A DNA stretch of 64,000 nucleotides from Pseudothermotoga_B sp051235805 (GCF_051235805.1 NZ_JBPNXV010000001.1:1116001-1180000), one strand, 5' to 3'. Positions 27,127 to 34,207 are shown, counted from the stretch's first letter. Translations and numbers: made by a program. Notes: generated by a model not told the origin, from the sequence alone.

Positions 27127-27667
27127 TATTAGTATCCTTATATTTCATCAGCTCCTTGTACTCTTTGACTATTCTGTTTGCATACTCTGATTTCATGTTA
27201 CCACCGTTGTACATTTCAAGAGCCTTCAAGAGATTACCAGAGGTTTTCTGTAGCAAATACTTGAGGTAAAGAACTCCATACTCTATATTCAGCCGGTAGT
27301 CCCAAAGAAGCGTTGACCATCCACCTTCTGGCTCAGACAGTGAGTACTTCTGCGCCACAAACTCAGCAGTCTCTTTCTTTATCTGGACCAAACCCAACTC
27401 ACCGTACATGCCAACCACATTTCTGAACTCGCTCTCGACCTTTATCAGGGCAATGATCAAGAGTGGATCGAAGTCATACTTCTTGCTCACTTCAACTATA
27501 GCACTGTACATCTCATCGATGATCTGTGCATCAACGATCAAATCATGTTTTGACCGAGTCTCTCTTACGAGTTTGCTGAACCAGGTCGGCGCCGGTTCAG
27601 CTACCATTAGAGCTGACATCAGCAGCAAGGTCACTACTAAGATCTTCTTTCTCTTCTCAGCAAGCAA
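27116..27667 (-). CDS. Lytic transglycosylase (SLT domain)
   Basis: The roughly 183-residue protein has a basic N terminus and hydrophobic signal or anchor (KKILVVTLLLMSALMV) followed by an SLT/lysozyme-like domain with the catalytic Glu in ALIKVESEFRN, GELGLVQIKKETA and the C-terminal ALEMYNGG. It cleaves peptidoglycan glycan strands in the periplasm. GGAGGT with a seven-base spacer points to the TTG at 27667; an in-frame TTG five codons earlier (27682) would overlap the ribosome site. Its 3' end overlaps the response regulator. Confidence 0.9.
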   Translation of the reverse strand: MLAEKRKKILVVTLLLMSALMVAEPAPTWFSKLVRETRSKHDLIVDAQIIDEMYSAIVEVSKKYDFDPLLIIALIKVESEFRNVVGMYGELGLVQIKKETAEFVAQKYSLSEPEGGWSTLLWDYRLNIEYGVLYLKYLLQKTSGNLLKALEMYNGGNMKSEYANRIVKEYKELMKYKDTNSGR

Positions 27668-27670
27668 AAT

Positions 27671-27701
27671 TTGCACCTCCAAAGCGTCAATCTGTTATAA
27701 T
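27671..27701 (+). promoter_or_regulatory. Extended -10 promoter of dnaX
   Basis: TATAAT (27696-27701) is preceded by TG at 27693-27694, giving an extended -10, with TTGCAC (27671-27676) 19 bases upstream as a possible -35. The start codon is only 18 bases beyond the -10, so the leader must be very short. The same TGTTATAAT extended -10 recurs at 43043-43051 and 57729-57737 on the minus strand. Confidence 0.6.
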
Positions 27702-27719
27702 TTCACAGGGTGGAACTCT

Positions 27720-29108
27720 GTGGAAGCTCTTTATCGCAAGTACAGACCAAAGAACTTCGACCAAATTATAGACCAGAAGCAGGCAAAATTGGTTCTTCAG
27801 AATGCCATAACTAAAGATAGGGTCTCTCATGCCTATATCTTTTCTGGTCCTCGAGGAACTGGAAAGACTTCGGTGGCAAGAATTCTGGCAAAGGCACTGA
27901 ACTGTCCAAACAGATCTACCTATGAACCTTGTTGTGAGTGTGAAAGTTGCCTTTCGATAGATCGAGGCACTCACCCTGATGTGATAGAACTGGACGCAGC
28001 TTCAAACAGAGGTATCGATGAAATGCGCAGGATAAGAGATGCCGTAGGATTCAGACCAATGATGGGAAGATATAAGGTCTACATCGTCGATGAATTTCAC
28101 ATGCTCACTCGGGAGGCTTTCAATGCGTTTCTGAAAACACTCGAAGAACCGCCTGTTGGTGTCACCTTTGTACTGGCAACCACTAACCTTGAAAGGGTTC
28201 CTCCAACGATAGTTTCCCGCTGCCAGGTGATCGAATTCAAGAATTTCACAGAAACTGATATCTTCCAAAACTTAATGGTTGTTGCCAAGAAGGAAGGCTT
28301 GAATCTGGAAGAGGATGCTGCTAAACTGATAGCCAAAAGATCTGCCGGTGGTATGAGAGATGCGCTTTCTTACTTAGAACAAATTGCCAATTTCGCTCTT
28401 GGTGAAGTGATTTCTCTTTCTCTCGCTGAGAAGGCACTCGGATTGGTGCCTTCAGAGATCGTTGACCAGTTCATCGATTACATTATCACCGGTAAGATCT
28501 CACAGATCGAAAGATTGCTTGACACCGTTTTCGAGAACGGTTACGATTTGGCTCAGCTTGTTGCATTGTCTGTTGAAAGAATTGAAGAGAGAATCTCACA
28601 AAATGCTACCATAGAACTCTTGCAGTTGGCAAAGGACTTACTTGAGATATCCAAGGAACTCAGGTTTGCTGAGAACAAAAAGACAATCTGCAAGATCTTG
28701 GCAATGAACCTTGCTGCCAAGAGTTCAGAGTCAAGACAAGAGGTAGTGCAAAAATCGAAGCCGGTTGAAGAGATTGTACAACCCAGAGAGAAGAAGGTCG
28801 ATTCGAATCTTTCTCAGATCGAAGAGTTATTACAGTGGCTTAAAGATGAGAAGGACATGTCTATATACGTTGCTCTAACTCAATCGAGAATCACGCAAAA
28901 AGGACATATCTTAGATATATCCTTTCTGCCTTCTCAGCGTTTTCAATATGAGTACCTGAGAGAAAAACTGTTGGAACTTGAATACTTGTTCAAGACAAAA
29001 ATGCAGAAAGACGTCGTTGTCAATCTTTTCATCGATGAAGAAAGAGAGAAGAGGATTCTTCAGAAATTGCAGGAGAACTTTCCGGGGAGAGTAAGAATAG
29101 AGGAGTGA
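27720..29108 (+). CDS. dnaX: DNA polymerase III subunit gamma/tau
   Basis: The 462-residue clamp-loader ATPase begins VEALYRKYRPKNF, has Walker A GPRGTGKTS, a four-Cys zinc site (CPNRSTYEPCCECESC), Walker B VDEFH, sensor 1 ATTNLERVP and the SRC arginine finger, then domain III and a short C-terminal part. The GTG start is chosen because AGGGTGG lies just upstream and conservation begins there; the frame is open further upstream but runs into the divergent gene. I see no A-rich slippery site with a nearby stop, so tau/gamma frameshifting is not evident. Confidence 0.95.
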   Translation: MEALYRKYRPKNFDQIIDQKQAKLVLQNAITKDRVSHAYIFSGPRGTGKTSVARILAKALNCPNRSTYEPCCECESCLSIDRGTHPDVIELDAASNRGIDEMRRIRDAVGFRPMMGRYKVYIVDEFHMLTREAFNAFLKTLEEPPVGVTFVLATTNLERVPPTIVSRCQVIEFKNFTETDIFQNLMVVAKKEGLNLEEDAAKLIAKRSAGGMRDALSYLEQIANFALGEVISLSLAEKALGLVPSEIVDQFIDYIITGKISQIERLLDTVFENGYDLAQLVALSVERIEERISQNATIELLQLAKDLLEISKELRFAENKKTICKILAMNLAAKSSESRQEVVQKSKPVEEIVQPREKKVDSNLSQIEELLQWLKDEKDMSIYVALTQSRITQKGHILDISFLPSQRFQYEYLREKLLELEYLFKTKMQKDVVVNLFIDEEREKRILQKLQENFPGRVRIEE

Positions 29109-29114
29109 AGAAAG

Positions 29115-29462
29115 GTGAAAAAACTCAAAGGATTTGGTGGAAGAAATTATGGAAAGCCTGAGAAACCAGCAGGTAACATCGAGAAACTTCAACAACAGAT
29201 GAAAGAACAATTCGAAAAGGTCGAACAGGAATTTGAAAAGATCGAAGTCTCAGCCTCGGCAGGAGGTGGTGCTGTCAAGGTAACGGCGAAATGCAACTAC
29301 GAGGTAGTGTCGATTGAGTACGATGAATCATTGCTCGACGATCGAGAGATGTTCAACGATCTTTTGATTGCAGCAATTAACGAAACGATGAGAAAGGTCA
29401 CCGAAAAGAGGAACGAAGAGATCTCAAAGATAGTCGGAGTGGGTGGTCTACCAAATTTGTGA
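29115..29462 (+). CDS. ybaB: YbaB/EbfC nucleoid-associated protein
   Basis: The 115-residue protein has the family's basic N terminus, a long helix (NIEKLQQQMKEQFEKVEQEFEKIEV) and SAGGGAVKVTAKCNYEVVSIEYDESLL, with a C-terminal helical tail. It binds DNA as a dimer. The dnaX-ybaB order is conserved widely in bacteria. GTG start with GAGGAG upstream. Its stop codon lies within the Rex-like site of the gap promoter. Confidence 0.94.
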   Translation: MKKLKGFGGRNYGKPEKPAGNIEKLQQQMKEQFEKVEQEFEKIEVSASAGGGAVKVTAKCNYEVVSIEYDESLLDDREMFNDLLIAAINETMRKVTEKRNEEISKIVGVGGLPNL

Positions 29463-29477
29463 GATTTTACACAAATT
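29454..29477. promoter_or_regulatory. Rex-like redox operator upstream of gap
   Basis: TTGTG-N8-CACAA (29457-29474) matches the general Rex consensus TTGTGAnnnnnnTCACAA in both half-sites and spacing, apart from one position in the right half, and the symmetry extends to AATTTGTG/CACAAATT. Rex senses the NADH/NAD ratio and commonly controls gapA and fermentation genes. The site is about 65 bases before the gap start codon. It could also be read as a weak hairpin, but no T-run follows. Confidence 0.55.
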
Positions 29478-29481
29478 CGTG

Positions 29482-29508
29482 AATGTTGTAAACATTACCG
29501 GGTAGAAT
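29482..29508 (+). promoter_or_regulatory. gap promoter region with second inverted repeat
   Basis: AATGTT-GTA-AACATT (29482-29496) is a perfect 6-bp inverted repeat, followed by a plausible -10 TAGAAT (29503-29508). No good -35 is found at 16-18 bases, so either the promoter is activator-dependent or the true -10 lies elsewhere. The start codon follows GAGGAGGGAAAAAC. Confidence 0.4.
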
Positions 29509-29541
29509 TTGCATAGACACTAAGTTTGAGGAGGGAAAAAC

Positions 29542-30540
29542 ATGAAAGTTGCAATCAACGGGTTTGGAAGAGTAGGAAGAGTAGTTCTCAGAGAAATCTT
29601 GAGACGCAACTGGAAGGATCTGGATGTAGTTGCAATTAACGATGTCACCGATGCCGCAACATTGGCCCATCTCTTTAAGTACGATTCTGTACATAAGATT
29701 TATCCGAACGAAGTCGTAGCAAAAGAAAAGGAAATAGTCATCGACGGTAAGAGTTACATGATCTTCAGTGAAAAAGATCCTTCGAAACTCCCATGGAAGG
29801 ATCTGGGTGTGGATATAGTAATCGAATCTTCAGGAGTTTTCACAGACAAAGAAAAAGCCTCTTTGCATTTGCAAGCAGGTGCCAAGAAGGTTATAATCAC
29901 AGCTCCAGCAAAGGGTGAAGACATCACAGTTGTCATTGGGTGCAACGAGAAGAATCTCAAACCAGAGCACACAGTTATCTCTTGTGCATCGTGCACAACC
30001 AACTCTATTGCCCCAATAATAAAGGTACTTCATGAGAAATTCAACATTCTCAGCGGTTTCTTGACAACGGTACATGCTTACACCAACGATCAGAGGGTTT
30101 TGGATCTACCACACAAAGACTTGAGAAGAGCAAGAGCAGCTGCCATCAACACCATTCCAACGACCACGGGTGCAGCCAAGGCAGTGGCATTGGTTGTACC
30201 AGAACTGAAAGGAAAACTTGACGGAGTTGCCTTGAGAGTGCCCGTACCCGATGGATCGATCTCTGACTTCGTTGCAGTCGTCGAAAAACAGGCGAGTGTT
30301 GAAGAAATTAACCAGATAATGAAGAACGCCTGCGAAACCACTCTCAAAGGAATAGTCAAGTACAACACTGATCCAATAGTGAGCAGCGACATCATAGGTA
30401 CCACCTACTCCGGCATCTTCGATGCAACTTTGACGAATGTGAAGGGCAATCTCATAAAAGTCTTCTCTTGGTATGACAACGAATACGGTTACAGCTGCAG
30501 AGTGGTTGACACAGTTGAACTCGTGGCAAAGTTGATGTGA
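29542..30540 (+). CDS. gap: Glyceraldehyde-3-phosphate dehydrogenase, type I
   Basis: The 332-residue enzyme oxidises glyceraldehyde 3-phosphate with NAD and phosphate. NAD-binding INGFGRVGR at the N terminus, the active-site SCASCTTN with catalytic Cys near residue 151, HAYTNDQ with the catalytic His, and the S-loop DLPHKDLRRARAAA are all present. It heads the gap-pgk-tpi glycolytic operon, preceded by a Rex-like site that would tie expression to redox state, and followed by a strong intercistronic hairpin. Confidence 0.97.
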   Translation: MKVAINGFGRVGRVVLREILRRNWKDLDVVAINDVTDAATLAHLFKYDSVHKIYPNEVVAKEKEIVIDGKSYMIFSEKDPSKLPWKDLGVDIVIESSGVFTDKEKASLHLQAGAKKVIITAPAKGEDITVVIGCNEKNLKPEHTVISCASCTTNSIAPIIKVLHEKFNILSGFLTTVHAYTNDQRVLDLPHKDLRRARAAAINTIPTTTGAAKAVALVVPELKGKLDGVALRVPVPDGSISDFVAVVEKQASVEEINQIMKNACETTLKGIVKYNTDPIVSSDIIGTTYSGIFDATLTNVKGNLIKVFSWYDNEYGYSCRVVDTVELVAKLM

Positions 30541-30543
30541 GAT

Positions 30544-30562
30544 GAGGGAGGTCTCCTCCCTC
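30544..30562 (+). terminator. Intercistronic hairpin between gap and pgk
   Basis: GAGGGAGG (30544-30551) pairs perfectly with CCTCCCTC (30555-30562) across TCT and is followed by TTTCT. It begins just after the gap stop codon. It could protect gap mRNA or terminate part of transcription. Its 3' arm can alternatively pair with the GGGGG ribosome site of pgk (30568-30572), which would reduce pgk translation. Confidence 0.7.
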
Positions 30563-30579
30563 TTTCTGGGGGTGAAAGG

Positions 30580-31773
30580 ATGAAGAAACTAACCATAAAA
30601 GATGTTGATCTTTCGGGAAAAACCGTGATCATGAGGGTTGATTTCAACGTACCAGTTGATAAGGACGGCAAAGTTTCAGATGACACAAGAATCACGGCAG
30701 CACTTCCAACGATAAGGTACGCAGTTGACAAAGGGGCAAAGGTCATTCTCCTATCTCATCTTGGCAGACCTAAGGGTGGTCCAGATCCAAAATACACGCT
30801 GAAACCTGTAGCAGATCATCTTGCAAAAATATCGAACTTGAAGGTTACGTTCATTCCTCATCTTATAGGAGAAGAAGTAAAACAAGCCGTTAAGAGTATG
30901 AAGTCAGGAGAGATTTTGGTACTCGAGAATACCAGATTCCATCCTGGAGAGGAAAAGAATGATTTGGAGCTCGCAAAAGCTTGGGCGGAACTTGCGGATA
31001 TTCATGTGAACGACGCATTTGGAACAGCCCATAGGGCTCACTCTTCTAATGTTGGTATTGCCACCTTTATTCCAAGTGTTGCAGGTTTCTTGATGGAAAA
31101 AGAGATCGAATTTCTCAACAAAGTCACTTATGAACCAGAGCATCCATACGTAGTCGTACTCGGAGGCGCAAAGGTGTCCGACAAGATAGGAGTCATAACC
31201 AATCTTTTGAACAGAGCAGACAAGCTCCTGATAGGTGGAGCAATGATGTTCACATTCCTCAAAGCACAGGGCTTTTCGATTGGCTCTTCTCTGGTAGAAG
31301 ACGATAAACTGGAGCTTGCAAAACAGATAATGAAACAAGCAAAGGAAAAGAACGTTGAAATCGTACTACCGGTAGATGCCGTGATTGCCCAGAAGATCGA
31401 GGCTGGGGTTGAAAAAAGGATCGTCAATATGAAAGATGGCATACCAGAAGGATGGATGGGTTTGGACATTGGTCCTGAGTCAGTGAAGCTGTTTGAAAAA
31501 GCTTTGCAAAATGCTAAAACCGTTGTGTGGAACGGACCTATGGGCGTTTTTGAGATAGACGATTTTGCAGCAGGCACAAAGGCCGTTGCCGAGATGATCG
31601 CAAAAGTTAAAGGCACGACGGTCATCGGTGGAGGAGATTCGGCGGCAGCTGTTGCTAAATTTGGTTTGGAAGCAGCTTATTCCCACGTCTCGACTGGAGG
31701 AGGAGCATCTTTGGAGTTTCTTGAAGGCAAGGAACTTCCCGGAATAAGCAGCTTAGCTGATAAAAAAAAATAG
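30580..31773 (+). CDS. pgk: Phosphoglycerate kinase
   Basis: The 397-residue enzyme makes 3-phosphoglycerate and ATP. VIMRVDFNVPVD near the N terminus, SHLGRPKGG, the hinge and nucleotide-binding GGAKVSDKIGVI, and the C-terminal VIGGGDSAAAV and STGGGASLEFLEG are intact. The zero-frame product ends DKKK at a TAG directly after a run of nine A residues. This run is a slippery site that lets part of the ribosomes enter the tpi frame and make a PGK-TIM fusion, so the same gene yields a free PGK and the N-terminal half of a bifunctional enzyme. Confidence 0.97.
   Translation: MKKLTIKDVDLSGKTVIMRVDFNVPVDKDGKVSDDTRITAALPTIRYAVDKGAKVILLSHLGRPKGGPDPKYTLKPVADHLAKISNLKVTFIPHLIGEEVKQAVKSMKSGEILVLENTRFHPGEEKNDLELAKAWAELADIHVNDAFGTAHRAHSSNVGIATFIPSVAGFLMEKEIEFLNKVTYEPEHPYVVVLGGAKVSDKIGVITNLLNRADKLLIGGAMMFTFLKAQGFSIGSSLVEDDKLELAKQIMKQAKEKNVEIVLPVDAVIAQKIEAGVEKRIVNMKDGIPEGWMGLDIGPESVKLFEKALQNAKTVVWNGPMGVFEIDDFAAGTKAVAEMIAKVKGTTVIGGGDSAAAVAKFGLEAAYSHVSTGGGASLEFLEGKELPGISSLADKKK
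31762..31773 (+). promoter_or_regulatory. Programmed -1 frameshift site joining pgk to tpi
   Basis: Nine consecutive A residues (31762-31770) occupy three Lys codons immediately before the pgk TAG. Slippage by -1 gives the codons ATA GAT AGA CTG, which lead straight into the TIM core. The tpi frame is closed by TAA at 31761-31763, so it can only be entered on the A-run or later. A stop codon directly after a slippery run is a known stimulator. Confidence 0.8.
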
Positions 31774-32528
31774 ATAGACTGATCGTCGCTGGAAACTGGA
31801 AAATGAATAAAACCAACCAACAAGCAAAACTCTTTGCAAATACATTGATTCAGCGATTGGCGGGCATGAAACTGAGAATAGTTCTGTGCCCGCCTTTTGT
31901 TTGCCTATCTGATTTAGCCGAGGTACTCCGAGAGACAAATCTGTGCCTTGGTGCTCAAAATTGCCATTACGAGAAAGCAGGAGCCTTCACTGGTGAAATT
32001 TCACCTGTGATGCTGAAGGAGATCGGTGTTGAATACGTGATCGTGGGACATTCTGAGCGACGTCATATATTCGGTGAGACAGATGAGTTTATCAACAAAA
32101 AGGTTAAGGCAATTCTGGATAACGGTATGACACCGATTCTGTGTGTTGGAGAAACAAAAGAAGAAAGAGAAAAGGGTTTGACTTTCTGTGTGGTTGAATC
32201 ACAACTCAGACAAGGCTTGTTTGGTCTCACCAGAGACCAGATAGAAAGGATCGTCATTGCATATGAACCAGTCTGGGCTATAGGCACGGGTATAGTCGCA
32301 AAACCATGGCAAGCTCAAGAAGTTCACGGCTTCATAAGAAAGTTGTTGAAAGCCCTTTATGATGAGAATCTGTCGAAAAAGGTACCAATACTCTATGGTG
32401 GAAGCATAAAACCAGACAATTTCTTCGGACTCATGGCACAACCAGATATAGACGGTGGATTGGTTGGCGGCGCGAGTCTCGATGAACAGTTCGTCGAGCT
32501 GGCGAAAATACTTTCGTGGTTCGTTTAA
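31764..32528 (+). CDS. tpiA: Triosephosphate isomerase, expressed as C-terminal half of a PGK-TIM fusion
   Basis: The frame encodes a full TIM barrel: LIVAGNWKMNKT with catalytic Lys, GHSERR with catalytic His, YEPVWAIGTG with catalytic Glu, and YGGSIKPDN and GGLVGGASL for the phosphate. The only ATG (31803) lies directly after the codon for the catalytic Lys (31800-31802), so initiation there would give a dead enzyme of 241 residues. No ATG, GTG or TTG lies between the frame's upstream stop (31761) and that ATG. Expression by -1 slippage on the A-run yields a fusion of about 650 residues, like the 70-kDa bifunctional enzyme reported in Thermotoga maritima. Confidence 0.93.
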   Translation, partial: KKIDRLIVAGNWKMNKTNQQAKLFANTLIQRLAGMKLRIVLCPPFVCLSDLAEVLRETNLCLGAQNCHYEKAGAFTGEISPVMLKEIGVEYVIVGHSERRHIFGETDEFINKKVKAILDNGMTPILCVGETKEEREKGLTFCVVESQLRQGLFGLTRDQIERIVIAYEPVWAIGTGIVAKPWQAQEVHGFIRKLLKALYDENLSKKVPILYGGSIKPDNFFGLMAQPDIDGGLVGGASLDEQFVELAKILSWFV

Positions 32529-32556
32529 AATAAGCCCCGTTCGCGGGGCTTATTTT
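32527..32556. terminator. Bidirectional intrinsic terminator between tpi and comB
   Basis: AAAATAAGCCCCG (32527-32539) and CGGGGCTTATTTT (32544-32556) form a 13-bp stem around a TTCG loop, with A- and T-runs on both sides. It serves the convergent gap-pgk-tpi and glutaredoxin-comB transcripts. The comB stop codon lies inside the stem. Confidence 0.92.
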
Positions 32557-33227
32557 TCAACTACAAAGCCGTCTTTGGTCAATACAGGTATGACTTTGTA
32601 CTTGTCGATTTGCGCGCAAAATTCAATATCTCCTGAAAAACCGTATTTTTTCAGTTCTCTGCCATGCTGTGAGATGGCAAGCAATTTCGATAGATCCTTT
32701 CTCTTTGCTTGTTTCCAAAGTCTTAGGGCAATCTGAGCGGCATCTGTGAGTTTCTTCAAACCACTTTGATAAACAAGAGCACCGGCACACAGTACATCTT
32801 CAAGAGCAACGGCATTGTCTTGGCCCGAACAAACGATCGTTATCTTTTCGCAACTTCTCATCAGATCTGATATCACAGTCAAATTCAAAAATGCAGCTGC
32901 GTAGACGCGTCGAGAATTGACCATCGAAATTGCTTTAGTGCCATTGGTGGTTGTGAGAACTATCTCTTTGTCTGCCACATTCAAATACTCCTGAGGTGAA
33001 TTGCCCAGATCAAAATGCTGTGGCTTGATACCTTGGCGCTCGCCACAGATCAAGACATCTTGCTTTTTCATCCTCTTCGCCTGTGCAACTGTTCGGACAG
33101 GTATGACTGCCCTCGCGCCATTCGCCAACGCGGTGACGATTGTGCTTGTGGCTCTTAGAACATCAACGACAACAACACAGGCATCTTTTTCATCAATGCG
33201 TTTGGGCAAAAAGAGTACATCGACCAA
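32550..33227 (-). CDS. comB: 2-phosphosulfolactate phosphatase family protein (ComB-like)
   Basis: The 225-residue protein carries the family's conserved blocks VVVVDVLRATSTIVTALANGA, GERQGIKPQHFDLGNSP, TTTNGTKAI and SGQDNAVALEDVLCAGA. In methanogens ComB hydrolyses 2-phosphosulfolactate in coenzyme M synthesis; in bacteria lacking that pathway the substrate is uncertain. It follows a glutaredoxin gene by five bases and shares its promoter, which hints at a sulfur or redox role. Confidence 0.9.
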   Translation of the reverse strand: MVDVLFLPKRIDEKDACVVVVDVLRATSTIVTALANGARAVIPVRTVAQAKRMKKQDVLICGERQGIKPQHFDLGNSPQEYLNVADKEIVLTTTNGTKAISMVNSRRVYAAAFLNLTVISDLMRSCEKITIVCSGQDNAVALEDVLCAGALVYQSGLKKLTDAAQIALRLWKQAKRKDLSKLLAISQHGRELKKYGFSGDIEFCAQIDKYKVIPVLTKDGFVVEK

Positions 33228-33232
33228 CGATT

Positions 33233-33466
33233 CTACACTCCTAAGAGTTTGTCTATCTTGTTTTTGTCAAAACCAATGACGATTTGATTACCTATTTCGA
33301 TAACGGGTACTCCTGTTTGACCAGTTCTCTTCACCAATCTCTCAGCAGCTTCTTGACTTCTTGAAACATCGATCTCAGCAAACTTTAAGCCAAGCTGTCT
33401 GAAATAGTTCTTGGCTTTGACACAGTACGGACATCCTGGCGCCGTATAGACTGTGATTTTGTACAA
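33233..33466 (-). CDS. Glutaredoxin-like protein (NrdH/Grx type)
   Basis: The 77-residue thioredoxin-fold protein has the redox motif CPYC near residue 12, the TGVPVIEIG cis-Pro loop and GFDKNKIDKLL at the C terminus. It reduces disulfides using glutathione, thioredoxin reductase or another donor. TTG start with GGAGGTGG upstream. Its promoter is overlapped by a perfect 10-bp inverted repeat, so expression is likely regulated, plausibly by redox stress. Confidence 0.92.
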   Translation of the reverse strand: MYKITVYTAPGCPYCVKAKNYFRQLGLKFAEIDVSRSQEAAERLVKRTGQTGVPVIEIGNQIVIGFDKNKIDKLLGV

Positions 33467-33475
33467 AATACCACC

Positions 33476-33513
33476 TCCGACAGAATATTATACCATTTCT
33501 GTCGGAATTTCAA
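33476..33513 (-). promoter_or_regulatory. Promoter and perfect inverted-repeat operator of the glutaredoxin-comB operon
   Basis: On the minus strand TTGAAA (33513-33508) and an extended -10 TGG-TATAAT (33495-33487) form a promoter with a 15-base spacer. TCCGACAGAA and TTCTGTCGGA (33476-33485 and 33497-33506 on plus) form perfect 10-bp arms around 11 bases that include the -10. The proximal arm also overlaps the Shine-Dalgarno sequence. A bound dimer would block polymerase. I cannot assign the regulator. Confidence 0.75.
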
Positions 33514-33515
33514 CT

Positions 33516-34193
33516 TTACTTCTTTATGTCATCTCTTATGAACTGCACGCTGTTCGCATCAAGATAGACTCTCTGATAAGTCTTGCCATCTACGAGGATC
33601 TGCAGTGGTTTCTCAGTGACTGCTTCTGGGTAGTAAAACCTCATGGCGTTTCTCTGGACCTCGTAGAGGAGCTTAGCCAATGCCGCAGGTGTAAGGGTCG
33701 TCTCTGGCTTGAAGATCGAGACCCATTTTTTGAAAAGCAGAAAGTCGAAGGCCTTGGATTTTCTCTCTGAAATTGCTCTTAAAAGCTTTTCAAAGTTTTC
33801 CTCTTGGCGGTGTAAAACCTCTTTGGAGAATTTGTCAATTTGTTCCTTGCTAACCACAGCGTAGTACCTTTTGTTTGAGGTGAAATCGATGAGGTTTTCA
33901 GCGAAATTGAAGACCTCCAAAGGATTTGTGACATCGAGCGCTCTGTTTGTCATAGGATTGAAAGAATATTGAGGAAATCTGATCACGTAGACCATTCTCT
34001 TAGAGACATCCATCCTTATGAAGTAGGCGTAATTGTCATCCTTACAAACAAAAGCAAAATGAAGGACTGAGGCAGTGAACTCTTCAGAGTTTTTGATCGC
34101 TCCCGAGCTCACCGTGAACCAGAGCACAAAAGCCCCAACTAAGATTACGGCGATCACAATACTCCACATCAGACCAGTTCTTTTCCTTTTCAC
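33516..34193 (-). CDS. Single-pass extracytoplasmic protein, possibly degenerate LCP (LytR-CpsA-Psr) domain
   Basis: I do not recognise the family firmly. The 225-residue protein has a short basic N terminus, one helix (about 8-28) and an extracytoplasmic domain. The run FIRMDVSKRMVYVIRFPQ, then LEVFNFAENLIDF and RYYAVVSKEQIDKF follows the order of LCP phosphotransferase domains but lacks the Arg and Asp active-site residues. The C-terminal ILVDGKTYQRVYLDANS resembles a small LytR_C-like module. In Firmicutes an LCP gene follows yqeK, and here yqeK lies two genes upstream, which supports this inference. Confidence 0.6.
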   Translation of the reverse strand: MKRKRTGLMWSIVIAVILVGAFVLWFTVSSGAIKNSEEFTASVLHFAFVCKDDNYAYFIRMDVSKRMVYVIRFPQYSFNPMTNRALDVTNPLEVFNFAENLIDFTSNKRYYAVVSKEQIDKFSKEVLHRQEENFEKLLRAISERKSKAFDFLLFKKWVSIFKPETTLTPAALAKLLYEVQRNAMRFYYPEAVTEKPLQILVDGKTYQRVYLDANSVQFIRDDIKK

Positions 34194-34207
34194 TCATCAT
34201 TCCTCCT

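Noticed and set aside
27408..27719. Upstream extension of the dnaX frame
   Set aside because: It is open by chance across the divergent transglycosylase gene; homology and a ribosome site both begin at the GTG at 27720.
28660..28760. A-rich stretches in dnaX as a tau/gamma frameshift site
   Set aside because: The runs are five A or fewer and no nearby stop in the shifted frame with a stimulator was evident.
31803..32528. tpiA as an independent gene from the ATG at 31803
   Set aside because: This start would omit the catalytic Lys and the conserved first strand, giving an inactive enzyme.
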